A stretch of DNA of 64,000 nucleotides from contig CM043960.1 of assembly GCA_014529385.2 (NCBI GenBank), forward strand, positions 70,311,410 through 70,375,409. The letters are read 5' to 3'. The translations under genes were made by a program, and so were the position numbers. The notes beneath the pieces are model-generated. The model was not told where the DNA came from and made no database searches. It worked only from the letters and a program-made list of their open reading frames with translations. This DNA is from Adiantum capillus-veneris. Its lineage: Eukaryota; Streptophyta; Polypodiopsida; Polypodiales; Pteridaceae. Below, one piece after another: positions 1 to 11,830 of this stretch. Within the stretch, counting starts at the first letter, position 1. Each line of letters starts with the position of its first letter.

Positions 1-872
1 CCACTTTCCAGATCCGTGGAAGCCATTGGAATAGTTGAAGCAATTCTAAATTCGATTAAATGTCATAGTGGCAATGTTTCTATCATCGGTGAGGTGGAAA
101 ATATGCATGAAGTGCCACAAAAAGTATCTATGAATGGTGTAAAAGCACGTAGGTTTTTCAAGAAACCAGAGATGCGAAAGGAGAGGGGTGAGGAGGATGC
201 TCCATGGGAGCTATGGAAAGCGCTTTGCAAGTGTACGACCGATCAAGATTCAAATCCCGTGCTTGTAAATCTGCGTAGGCAAGTGTGGCACCACTTGGAG
301 TTAGTGCTTCAAATCATGTGGAAACCCCAAACCACGAGCGAGCAACAAAATTTGTTCAAAGGTCACATTTTGATTTTCACTAAAGCATTTGTGCAAGTGT
401 GGGGAGAGAGCAATATCACACACTACATGGTAAATTACTTTGTTCATTTCAAATTTTGATGCTATACATAAACATTTATTGATCTAAGCATTTTTTCTTG
501 ATGCAGCATATTTTGTATGCGCATGGAGCATTCTTTATGTCAAAATATGGTTCATTAGACATGTGGAGCACTAAAGGAATGGAAAAATCACATTATCGAG
601 CCAAAGGTGTTTACTTTAAAAATACACGTCACGGTGGTGGAACTACGAGATCCAACTACATGAAGGAGATGTTTGATTGGTTCTTTCGTTGTTCTTTGGG
701 GATATGTCATGCCATAGAGCGAGCGTGAAAGTCAAGTCTTGCCAAGGAGGTTAGGAGACAATCTCGACTTACTGCTAAAGAGAAATGGAGAAACTCCACC
801 GGATCCCTTAATCATGCTAGGTGGCGTGAAAATCGCCATAGAGTGGGCAAACGTTGGTTACCCAACATGTAA
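1..872 (+). pseudogene. Spliced gene of unrecognised family, 5' end outside window
   Basis: The frame is open from base 1, so the start lies upstream of the window. Exon 1 runs to 429. A 77-bp phase-0 intron (430-506, GT...TTGATGCAG) joins it to exon 2, which reads on through HILYAHGAFF, YGSLDMWSTKGMEKSH and NTRHGGGTTRSN. That Gly/His-rich block looks like the end of a mobile-element protein, but I cannot name the family. A TGA stop lies at 726-728. The same frame then stays open for 47 more basic codons (RRQSRLTAKEKWR...) to a TAA at 870-872. The TGA is therefore probably a CGA-to-TGA lesion, or the true end followed by chance coding. Exon structure is well supported, function is not. Confidence 0.5.
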
Positions 873-1093
873 AACAAATGATGCTATGCAATGTAATGTT
901 TATGTTTGTAGATGTCTTTGTTGAGTTGCATATAATACTTCTCCATTTATCCATTTTTTGTTTTTTATATTTTGATGATATTAAGAGGTTTTTTTAAGTG
1001 GCCTGGTCAAGTGTGAAGAGACCTATTTTTTTTAAAATAGAGGGCTTTTAGAGAAGAGGGAGTCTCATTTTCAATCTTGCCCCTTCTTACACA

Positions 1094-1887
<794 letters not shown>

Positions 1888-2006
1888 ATTTGACTTTTAT
1901 GCAAATTTGGCAATGTAAAGATATCTTTTTGAAATATAACGAGTCGTGGCTTTTTCAAATATAACGAGTCGTGTACATTTGTGTTTTAAGTGATATAAGT
2001 AGAACT

Positions 2007-2009
<3 letters not shown>

Positions 2010-2093
<84 letters not shown>
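2010..2093. repeat. (GA)n microsatellite, ~84 bp
   Basis: Uninterrupted AG dinucleotides lie between the H3-like pseudogene and the hairpin. Confidence 0.95.
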
Positions 2094-2095
<2 letters not shown>

Positions 2096-2135
2096 TCGAT
2101 AGAAGAGCTGTCAACCAAGTGTGGTTGATTGAATA

Positions 2136-2350
2136 ACCAAAAAAGCATAATATCATTGTATTCTTATAAACCTAGCCTAAAGAAGGTTTAAAAAAGCTGT
2201 CTGGGGGCTTGGCACAGAGGCGCATGAGAAGGCAGAAGTAACATTTACTTCTGCCTTCTCATGCGCCTCTGCGCCAAGCCCCCAGACAACTTTTTTAAAC
2301 CTTCTTTAGGCTAGGTTTATAAGAATACAATGATATTATGCTTTTTTGGT
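2136..2350. repeat. Near-perfect inverted repeat, 106-bp arms, 3-nt loop
   Basis: The left arm 2136-2241 (ACCAAAAAAGCATAATATC...) is the reverse complement of the right arm 2245-2350, with two substitutions and a CAT centre (2242-2244). Pairing continues a few bases further out with a 2-nt bulge. Both mismatches are A/C on the plus strand, so they would be G-U pairs in a minus-strand transcript. No TIR/TSD pair was found. It could be a foldback/MITE-type element or a hairpin-RNA locus. It lies 3' of the H3-like pseudogene and 3' of gene B, which runs towards it. Confidence 0.92.
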
Positions 2351-2617
2351 GTTATTTATATGAAAAAAACTCTTTATTTTGGTTCAGAGAATTGCACAAT
2401 CATATCACAAGAGAGAACCAATCACCTACTGCCTTTCGTACCATAAACTCAATACATAAGATGCAAAACCAGTTAAAATCAAGTCCCATTCGAAATAGCA
2501 AAGTACAAAGATGTGATATATCTCATTAAAAATTTGAAAGAGTTAATTACAAGATTTATGCAGCTATTGAGTGCTTGAGCCATCTAAGATATGGCGAGCA
2601 ATGTTTTCTCGACGCTC

Positions 2618-4197
2618 TTAGGCGCAGGGAAGCTGTTTGTGCAGCACATCCCAAGCAATTTGTTCCACATTGCTTAGACCTACAGCTTGGCTTAAGGCCA
2701 CGTTACAAAGCACACGACCACGAATGTGTGTCGCAAATGCAGCACTGGCCAGAGATTTATTTACAAGATATATAACTTGGGAGGCTTGAGATATGGTTGA
2801 CAGGCATAGGATGCGGCTCATTGCTTTCATCATTGACACCCAAAATTGACCACAAGGAGTGTACTCCTTGGGGATTATCGCAAAGCCGTCCTGGGGAGCT
2901 TGCCAAGGTAATGCGCAAGAGATGACTGCCATCCAAAAGCTTGGCGCCTACCATCTCCTCCCCGACCTGCATGCTCATCCAGCTCCACAACATTCTACAA
3001 AGAAATCAATAGGTAGGTAAATAAGATTTTAGAATGCAACAATGAAAATTAAGGTAATCACAAAACAAAAATTAATTAATACCTCTTGTTTTTCGTCGTC
3101 CTCATCGTTTATGCCTTTGCTGTCAAGAGAAATAGATGAATTGGGAGCCATAGCGACACTCTCAAGTTCATCTATATGAACAGGCATAGGAGTGCATTGG
3201 GCTTCAAGCAATGCGCGTGTAGCTACAAACTCATCCTCTGACACAGATGAGTGCGGTGCATTTGTCACCGCCACCATTGCCAACTCCACTGTATCTACCA
3301 CACTCTCTCCAAGGGGTAGGAGGCTTCGATCCAGTGGATTGGAAGAGGGGTCAATGGCAGAGGACTCTACAGTGGCACAGAGGATGGACAGACACTCATC
3401 CATGCGGATGTCAAAAGTCTTTTCAAGATCATGTAAAAAAAAATATTCCTCCCCATTTATGACAATTGGGGAGAGGTGTTAAAAAAAAACCTCCGAAGTT
3501 AATGTCTCCTCCGGCGCATCTGTAGCAGCGGGCTTAAAGGATGCTTCTGCACCCTCATCACCCATGGATTTGGCGGCATCCATGACACCTCCTGGGTAGG
3601 TTAGGGCAAGAATATTGCCCTCTTTGCTTGCATCCCAGGGCGCTGTAATGGGCTCCTTTGTGTCCTTGACAACACCCCTAAGGCGCAAATGAGGCAAACT
3701 CACCTCAGATCTTTCAGGCTCCTCCGCACGAAGAAACACAAAAGTCGCCAAGCGACTTAGAAACTGGGTGCCGACCTTCTTCTTTTTCAAACGTGAATCT
3801 TCAATGTACTGACCTGCCTCACCCACAATTACACAAAATCGTTGAAGCCGCTGGGTAAAGGGCCGATCGCCTTTGTGTATGTAGCGAAGCAAATCGCATG
3901 GAATCCACAATTCCCCTTGTCCGACAATTGGTACAGCATACTTGTCGATGTAGATTTCAAAAAATTCCAAGATAGGCTGAAAAGATTGGCTGTTTAGGTG
4001 AATAGTTGCGTTCACATCAGGGAATTGGGTGAAGAAATTGTGGAGATCGTCACGATCTTGCCACTCGGTTGTTTGTAAAAACGCTTGGAAGCGTTGTAAC
4101 GCCGTGGCTTCGGGAGGGGTGGAGGAGGATTCCGTAATGCTAGCTCCTAAGGTAGGAATGTAAAGAGTGCTAGAGCTCAAATGAGAGTGTGAACAAG
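2618..4197 (-). CDS. Multi-exon gene of unknown function (gene B)
   Basis: The minus-strand exons are 4197-3491, 3418-3083 and 2947-2618. Introns 3419-3490 (72 bp) and 2948-3082 (135 bp) are GT-AG, and all junctions join in phase 0. The product would be about 450 residues. Exon 1 holds a dense, probably folded segment (QRFQAFLQTTEWQDRDDL, LHLRLRGVV-like stretches, a KKKKVG patch). Exon 2 is acidic and Ser-rich. Exon 3 contains VSMMKAMSRILCLSTIS and ends NVEQIAWDVLHKQLPCA. No ATG precedes exon 1 in frame, and a likely acceptor (CTACATAG) at 4198 implies an upstream exon. A second acceptor at 2995 opens another frame (2993-2757), so the exon 3 boundary is uncertain or frameshifted. I do not recognise the family. 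Confidence 0.45.
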
Positions 4198-4478
4198 CTA
4201 TGTAGGTGAATTGTGAAAATGGTAGGGTTTAGGAGGCTTTATACAGTGTATCCCCCCCCCTCCAAAAAAAAAAAACAATAATTAAAATATTAAACAATTT
4301 TTATAAAGTAACACAAATAACAAGAAGTTATAGAAAACTCTCAAATTAAATTATAATCATTTAACTCTAAAAACACATCACTACAACTTTAAGATAATGT
4401 GCATTGCCAAAATTTGATACAACCATCTGCTTGAACTTACAATTGTGATATTATAAGAAATTTAAGTACAAAACATAA

Positions 4479-5443
4479 CTACTCTAATGATAAAATCAGA
4501 TTCTCTTCCGTCATCCACGCCTTTTCAATTTGAATCATGCTCTCCATGCGGCTACCAATCTAGCAAAAAAAAAAAGAAATAGCATACCCACCTTAGAACA
4601 GGGAATAATCTAAAGAACATAAAGATAACATAATTAAAAGAGAAAAATCATTCACCTTACATCGTCCGATGCAAAATTTTGTATCTTTTCCATGCTCTAA
4701 ACCCATGATCACTAAGTGCTCCCACACATTGGCCAATGTCCAATGCTTGTTCACTTGGACGGTCTCAATGGCACCACTCGACAATTTGATTGAAATATCA
4801 AATACCTCAATTGTAGCATCGATGGATTGCAATGAAATCCATTCACCAAGATTGCACATCCATCTTTCATAGAAGTACTGCACGTAAAGGGTGGAGCGCA
4901 CCTTGATGAAACGGATAGCAATGCCGAAACTTCCAACCTGACACCGAAAGCGATCTCCGTTGTGAAGTCCTTCAAGATACCCCCACTTCTCGCCAAGGAT
5001 GGTTTTCAATGTATCGTAATGTAGATCTTTGCAAACATACATAGTATTTGTATGATGGAAAGGCAAAGATCCGAATATGCTAGGGAATACATGAGTAAGA
5101 CAACACCATCCAAGCCCAACGGAACGCGAGGCTTTTCCAAATTTTAATGATGCTCTCACATCGGCTACAATCTTGGCTTTCAAAGACATTACAGTGAATG
5201 CATCTGGCTTTGGCCACTCCATGCTACGCAAGGTTGTAGCCTCCAAAGGTTGTAGCTCTCCGTAGCCTTCCTCATATGTAGGTACAATGTACTTGTGGGT
5301 GTAGAAGAACACCCTTTGTCGTACAAGGTTTGATGAAGTTTTGTTGGAGAAAAGCATATCCCCAAGACTTGCATGCATGGCCGTAAATGTGCGTGAAAGG
5401 CACGAGAGCGGTTGCTCCTCCACAAGGTTAGAAGGGAAAACAT
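4479..5443 (-). CDS. Two-exon gene of unknown function (gene A)
   Basis: The main exon is 5443-4656, from a CTATGTAG acceptor to an AAG|GTGAAT donor. A 96-bp phase-0 intron (4560-4655, polypyrimidine tract then GCTAG) leads to a 26-codon last exon, 4559-4479, ending TAG. The product is about 285 residues with many aromatics and Cys (GYGELQPLEATTLRS, WCCLTHVFPSIFGSLP, YFYERWMCNLGEW). There is no signal peptide or membrane segment. The frame enters at 5443 with one base carried over, so a further 5' exon is needed; none was identified. It lies head-to-tail with gene B, 280 bp apart. The clean splice signals suggest a real transcript, but the family is not recognised. Confidence 0.5.
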
Positions 5444-5449
5444 CTACAT

Positions 5450-6880
5450 AGAAACAAAACAGTCCGTGAGATGTAAAAAGTACAATTTTTTGTTACCACC
5501 AAAACCATTGAAGTGAAAGGGACATATAATTACAAGGAAAATCCCTTGGGTTGGTGATCCCTTGTAGATGCTGATGGGGGCTTTTCACAAGCCAAGCTCC
5601 CATACCCCTCTTCTCTCGTCCCCACCCCATGAAAACCCCCTCTTAGGGAGGGAGTGATAAAAGGCATCGGAAAAAGTAAGAAAAAAATAAAGTATGATTA
5701 TGTAAATATATAAGAAACGTAAAATAGGCCACCTCATGCCTGCGGGGTAGCCCATCCCTACCTTGCCTTCTTTTTCTTCACTGTTGCCTCGCCGTGTGTC
5801 CCTTTTCCTCTCCTCCACTCAAAAGGTCAACCCCCTCTCTCTTCCCCTTGTCCTTTCTCCTTTCTCTCTCCCCTCAAGCTACCCCACCTCTCACCAATAA
5901 TGCATTATAACTCACCAATAATGCACCCTAACTCACATGCAGCTTACCCTATCTTCCAAAATAGTATACCCCACTCCCTCTTTCTCTCTCCTATCATATC
6001 CTATGACCCAAATAGCCTCCTCTCTCTATAAAGGGCGCCATATCTCTTGTCTTGTAGCTAAATAACCTTCCCCACACTCACACACACTCAGTTTCACTGA
6101 AAACGGTGCCCACACACCCATCCCCACCCAATGGTTACCTGATTTTTCTTGTGTTCACACACATCTGCACACAGATTCACCTCTGAACACACTCCCCTCT
6201 CTCCCCTCTTGTACTTACTTTATTCTCCATGTCACCTCTCACTTTTTTTCATCAACCCATCTCTTTCTCTTAGTCTCTCTCTCATGAGACTGCTGTTCTG
6301 GCACATATACACACAGCCAGACAAGTGGGGCCCACAGTCACATGGCCTATTTAGATAATGATTTCTTCATTTCTAAATTCTAGAATTCCTCCCCTCTCCT
6401 CCCCTATATAAAGAGGGGTCACCATCACACTGAATACACACACAACATCACTAAAGAACACACTATGCACTGTGTGTGCCTAGTGCACACACACACACCC
6501 ACACCATCACCGCAATCACCATGCTTGTCTTGAGCATGACCTCTACACCCTTGGCTATAGAAGATGAAGGGCAACTAAATGAAGGATGATGGCCATAACC
6601 CTCGTGCGAGTCTTCGCCATCAACTCCCACCTATCCGCCATGTGCTCTACCACTCTGTCCCTTCTCATTCCCCTACCCTATGCTCCCCATTTCATCGCCT
6701 TATTCTCTAAATAAAGCTTGAGGTTTTGTGAGTATTTTTTCTTGCAATGTTTTGCCCATGTGAGGTGTGCGGAATCGCCACCTAGTCTTGTGTTTGGAGT
6801 GAGCTTGTGTATGTGTGAAGGGTGTGCAGATTCACCATCCTTTTGTGGTGCCTAAGTACTAAGCCGCTATATCCCCTCTC

Positions 6881-6920
<40 letters not shown>

Positions 6921-6985
6921 ACTCACTCACTTGATCTCATTCCCTTTCCTCTTCATCATTACTCCCAAGCATCCATCTCTCTTGG
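5450..6985 (+). promoter_or_regulatory. CT-rich spacer with TATA boxes, LTR/leader-like
   Basis: No credible gene is present. TATA boxes lie at 6027-6033 (TATAAAG) and 6405-6413 (TATATAAAG). An AATAAA-like signal is at about 6709, followed by GCTTGAGGTTTTGTG, which matches the region after the AATAAA at 25578. A CTAGGTGGTGCCCCT box at 7035-7049 recurs at 26059-26073, again followed by a GTGTTT(T)AGAGG motif. The two stretches look like diverged copies of one LTR plus leader. Two tandem copies of ACTCACCAATAATGCA occur at about 5890-5935. Confidence 0.45.
6880..6930. repeat. (CT)n microsatellite
   Basis: CT dinucleotides run into three CTCA tetramers. Confidence 0.9.
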
Positions 6986-7410
6986 ATGAAAAATTTGTTA
7001 TGGTGGTGTGTTGTTTGCGTCCTAGCCGCTGAAGCTAGGTGGTGCCCCTGTTTGCTTTACCATGACAGGCTCGAGGCGCACCATTCGGTCCCCGGTGTTT
7101 TAGAGGCCGTCGGGGTTTGGGGTTCGCTTTGCTCCCGTCAATGCATGTGTCCAAACATGAAGACATGTTGAACGATTGCCACCGTACCCTTGTCTCTTAC
7201 TTGCTTAAAGCCTATTAGTCTTCCCTTCCAATGGAGATCAATGTTTGCTCTTTCACGAACACGATGGGGACCGATTGCGGAAGGTTGCATGTAGACCCGC
7301 GCACCTTCTTGAAAAACCTGAGGTTCCCATTCTTCGAGTTGTGGAGAACCATACTTTCAATGATGGGTTTGGGGCGTCTATTTTGACCATTGTTTGCCAT
7401 GGATGCTTAA

Positions 7411-7745
7411 GTGGGAGCTTGAAATTGCAATGGAGAGCTTGGGCAAGGAGGAGGGAGACAGAGTTTAGAGAGAGAGTGAGAGCTTAAAGTTGCAATGGAG
7501 AGCTTGAGGAAGGAGGAGGGAGACAGAGTTTAGAGAGAGAGAGTGGGAGCTTAAAGTTGCAATGGAGAGCTTGAGGAAGGAGGAGGGAGACAGAGTTTAG
7601 AGAGAGAGTGGGAGCTTAAAGTTGCAATGGAGAGCTTGAGGAAGGAGGAGGGAGACAGAGTTTAGAGAGAGAGTGGGAGCTTAAAGTTGCAATGGAGAGC
7701 TTGAAGAAGGAGGAAGGTGTAAGAGTTTAGAGAGAGAGTGAGAGC
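7411..7745. repeat. ~63-bp purine-rich tandem repeat, about 5 copies
   Basis: Successive units read GGGAGCTTAAAGTTGCAATG, then GAGAGCTTGAGGAAGGAGGA and GGGAGACAGAGTTTAGAGAG. The last copy is the most diverged. Confidence 0.85.
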
Positions 7746-9012
7746 TTTGTATTATGGAAAGGGGCTATGGAGGAAGGGAGTCTTGGGAAAAAGGTTCTAG
7801 AGTGAGAAAATGACTTTTTGATCATAGGGTAGGTTTGGGGAGAGTTTTGGATGGAATATTTTGGAAAAAAAAATTGAAAAATTTAAAATTTTGGGGTTTT
7901 TGCAAAAACGTATCTGTGGACCCACCACTCCCCTCCCCCCCCCCCCCCCCCCCCTTTTTCCCCCTCCCTCTTTTACCCATCCACCTCCCTCTAGGATACA
8001 AAGCAATAAATGAGTGGACAACCCTATTATTCTCTCTACTTTCTTAGGGTCTAAACTTATATACATTGCTCTCTTCCTATTGGCTAGAGCCTAATTAACC
8101 TTAATCCTATATGGCCCAAGGAGAGTCCACATATTTCCTAATGCCGGCCCTATAACTTCATCATTCAGATTATGGTTTCCTTAGCCAACACTTTTTCCCC
8201 CCTAACATATGTGAGGGCACAGCCGTTGGTGGATTCCTCTTCCAAGTGAAGAAGTTTCTAAAACGTTTTAGTGCGCGGGAATGGATAGTTACCTGACTAA
8301 TCAGGTCCATCCGTCCATGATTGACAACCTTAGTCAATCCCCACTTACCACCCCGCACTCACACAAGATTCATTTATCCTATTATCACATTGTTTTAACA
8401 TTTAAACTAATGGTTTCTTTTAATGTTCCATCACAATAATTCCTTAAAGACAGCATTGAAAGCATTCTTTTAGAAAATAAACATTTTTAAACTTAAGACA
8501 GGGTACTGTCAATCAAAACATTGTCCATAATAACCATGACCAATACTCTTCTTGTCTCAAGACCACCTAAGGGTGAAAAATGGCACCCATTTCTTATTCA
8601 AATCCGGAGTGGATAACCCCCACCCAAGGTTCCGGGTGCCCATACACCAAACCAGTTGCCCATACAACAGGGCGGCTCCCCTAGGATAAAAAAACGGTAT
8701 CCTAACTTATGTAGAAACATCAAGACATGACACAGAGTAGAAACTCATCGTTCATGGAGGTAACCGACTTATCTGTGGCTAGAAAGCCAATCATTATCAT
8801 CAATTTATACTAAGGAGTCGGAGGTGTCTTGGGACAAGCTGTCTTAAGGATGATCAATCATATCTTTCCTATTTCAACCAGTTTTAACCCAAACAATTCT
8901 TTCCTACATTATAAACAAATGCACATTGGAAGTTACCTTCCGTTTTCAGCCAGTTTATCCTTCCTAAACTTTACATATGCAATGCTAACTTAAAAATGAA
9001 CTTTAAAAGATT
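7746..9012. other. Spacer without recognisable gene
   Basis: A C-homopolymer run lies at about 7926-7955. The rest is unique-looking AT-rich sequence. The short frames here have no coding character. Confidence 0.5.
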
Positions 9013-9216
9013 TTAAGTGAACAAAATAGAAATCCACCTGGGACTGCTCGGCCATCTGCTATTGGGCTGGAGCCTGTGGGCTGCTGGAGCCTGCAAACTT
9101 TCCTCAGTCGGCCTATGGCTAGGCCCAGCCTCATGGTCATTAGTGGCTTTGTTTCGCTTGTGGCTAACATCCTCTTCCTCAGTAAGAGGATTTCCCCTGG
9201 TTTTCTTTGGAGCCAT
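9013..9216 (-). CDS. Possible gag N-terminus fragment
   Basis: A 67-codon frame starts with a real ATG and a hydrophilic N-terminus (MAPKKTRGNPLTEEEDV). It continues through a His/Pro-rich stretch and stops in AT-rich DNA. A TATA box (CTATAAATAGG on the minus strand, 11700-11710) and a tandem-repeat array lie upstream. That is the layout of an LTR-element leader followed by the start of gag. It could also be chance. Confidence 0.3.
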   Translation of the reverse strand: MAPKKTRGNPLTEEEDVSHKRNKATNDHEAGPSHRPTEESLQAPAAHRLQPNSRWPSSPRWISILFT

Positions 9217-9759
9217 CTCGGCAGCCTTATAAAAAGACTTAATCCATTAGAAGTTTAATTGAATAATTTTATTTTTTCTTGTTTACCCAAAAATAAGGAT
9301 TTTTGGAGTAAGTAGATATCTTTAATAGTCAATTTGATGAAATATTCCTCCGGTAACTTATTTATGCTATAAGTAATTTCTCATAATTACCATTTAATTT
9401 GGGAGGTCCTTTAACTAGGTTTCTCCTTAGTCTATCTTTCATTTAAACCTTAGTAAATTGTAAATTTCTATCGGATAACGGATTACTCTTCCTAATTGTA
9501 ATTCAACATGTTCAATCTTTAGTAATTTTCATCAGTTTGATTTATAACCTTTCCCTCCTATACTTAGGGTCTAAATTAGGTAAAATTTTACTGATAGTAA
9601 TTTATTATACAATAAATTTATGCTGAGGTAATTTTCTCACCCTTTGATAGTGATTTTGGACCTCAGGTATTTATTTGGTAATTAGATAAATTCATTTACT
9701 AATTTTCTTTATCTACTTTATACGCAAAATCGATTACTTTTATTGAAGATAAATATCTA

Positions 9760-11260
9760 AACTATTTATCTGAGGTTGGGGTATTTATCATGGATTCCCC
9801 AAGGTGTATTATGCCTCTAATATTTATACCCAATGTTTTTGGATTAATTTACTATATTTTCCCTTTTGTTTTTCCCTAAAAATAATGTAATTTTACTGGG
9901 ATAATTAGATAAATAAATTATCTGAGCTTCACATAATTATCACAGGTTTCGTAGCATATAATTAACCTCTGATAAATAACTCAATTCAATTTGAATCCAT
10001 TTGCTAATTTCCCCTATTTAATTTGTCTTAAAAATAGACTATTTATGCTAAAGTAATTAGATAAAATAGTTTTCTAATCTTCTCCTAATTATCACACTTT
10101 CCCTAACTTGTAATTAACCTCTAAAAAATAACTCAATTCCATTTGAATCCATTTGCAAATTTTTTCTATTTAATTTTTCCTAAAAATAGAATATTTTTAC
10201 TAAAGTAATTAGATAAATTAATTATCTAAGCTTATCCTAATTATTACAAGTTTCCTAACATGTAACTAACCTCTGATAAATAACTCAATTCAATTTGAAT
10301 CTATTTGCTAATTTTCTCTATTTAATTTGTCCTAAAAATAGAGTATTTCTGCTAAAGTAATAGATAAATTAATTATCTGAGCTAGTCCTAATTATGAAGG
10401 ATTTTCTAACATGTAATTAACTTCTTATAAGTAGCTCAATTCAATTTGAATCTATTTGCTAGTTTCCCTTATTTAATTTGTCCTAAAAATAGAGTATTTC
10501 TGCTAAAGTAATTAAATAATATAATTATCTAAGCTTCTCCTAATTATCACGGGTTCCCTAATATGTAATTAATCTTTGATAAATAACTCAATTCAATTTG
10601 AATCCATTTCCTAATTTCCCCTATTTAATTTGTCCTAAAAATAGATTATTTTTGCTAAAGTAATTAGATAAATTGATTACCTGAGCTTGAACTAATTATC
10701 ATAGGTTTCTTAACATGTAATTAACCTCTGATAAATAACTCAATTCAATTTGAATCCAATTGCTAATTTCCCCTATTTAATTTGTCCTAAAAAAAGAGTA
10801 TTTCTTCTAAAGTAATTAGATAAATTAAATATCTGAGCTTGTCCTAATTATCATAGGTTGCCTAAGACATAAGTAACCACTACTAAATAACTCAAAGCAT
10901 TTGAAATCAATTTACTAATTTCCTCTATTTAATTTGTCTTAAAAATAGAGTATTTCTGCTAAAGTAATTAGGTAAATTAATTATCTAAGATTATCCGAAT
11001 TATCATGGGTTTTTGAATATATAATTAACCACTAGTAAATAACTCAAAGCATTTGAAATTAATTTACTAATTCTCCCTATTTAATTTGTCTTAAAAACAG
11101 AGTATTTGTGCTAAAGTAATTAGGTAAAATAATTATCTGAGCTTCTCCTAATTATCACGAGTTCCCTGATATATAGTTAACCATTGATAAATAGCTCAAA
11201 TCATTTTGAATCAATTTGATTATTTTTCCCTTTCAGCTTTGCTAAAAAATAGTATAATTT
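9760..11260. repeat. AT-rich tandem array, ~152-bp period, ~9-10 copies
   Basis: The motif GATAAATAACTCAATTCAAT with TTTGAATCCATTTGCTAATT recurs at about 9970, 10121, 10272, 10424, 10574, 10727, 10883, 11032 and 11185, at 150-157 bp spacing. Each unit also contains CCTATTTAATTTGTCCTAAA, a TAAAGTAATTAGATAAATTA block and TCCTAATTATCA. Divergence increases towards 11200. Confidence 0.9.
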
Positions 11261-11640
11261 TGCCTAATTAATTAGTAAAATTACTCAAAAAATTATAGGA
11301 TACTTTTTCTAGCTTAATGACTGTCTAATGCAGCTTAATAATTACCTCAACTTAATCTAAGCTTAATTAATATATTTCCCATTAATTCATGGTTAATTTG
11401 ACTAATTTCAGCCCTAATATGATAGGATAATTAATTAGCTTAACATTACCAAGCTTAATTACAACAATCAGCAGAGAATAATTAATTAAGAGAGGGTTGA
11501 TGAGTACACATAGGCCTAATCTTTGATTTATTAACAAAATAGATTAATCTAGCCTTGCTAATTAAGAAGGATTAGGCTAATTACCGTTTAGGTTAATTGA
11601 CTAGAGCTTAATCTCTAGTGATTTCTTCTTAGCATTCTCT

Positions 11641-11830
11641 CTAGATGAGAGAGAGAGAGTGTCAAGGCTCCGAGTCTGTCAATTTGTGAAGCAAGGGGTC
11701 CTATTTATAGTTTTCTGGCACTCACAATCTCTTCACAGGATGGAAAAAGAAGTTGCTTGCAGCTCAAGCAGCCCTACAGCTCCAGATGGCGCCCCTTGCT
11801 GCTAAATGAGTTCCTGGCAGGTCAGTGATG
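11641..11830 (-). promoter_or_regulatory. Minus-strand TATA region, LTR-like
   Basis: CCTATTTATAG at 11700-11710 reads as a TATA box on the minus strand. It faces the 152-bp array and the possible gag start at 9216. A TGGCGCC block lies at about 11788. LTR borders were not resolved. Confidence 0.35.

Noticed and set aside
739-924. 61-codon frame after the first gene
   Set aside because: The frame that continues exon 2 past the TGA is more protein-like and explains the same DNA.
4246-4275. C and A homopolymer run as a terminator or polyA feature
   Set aside because: It is a simple homopolymer slippage tract upstream of gene B, without other signals.
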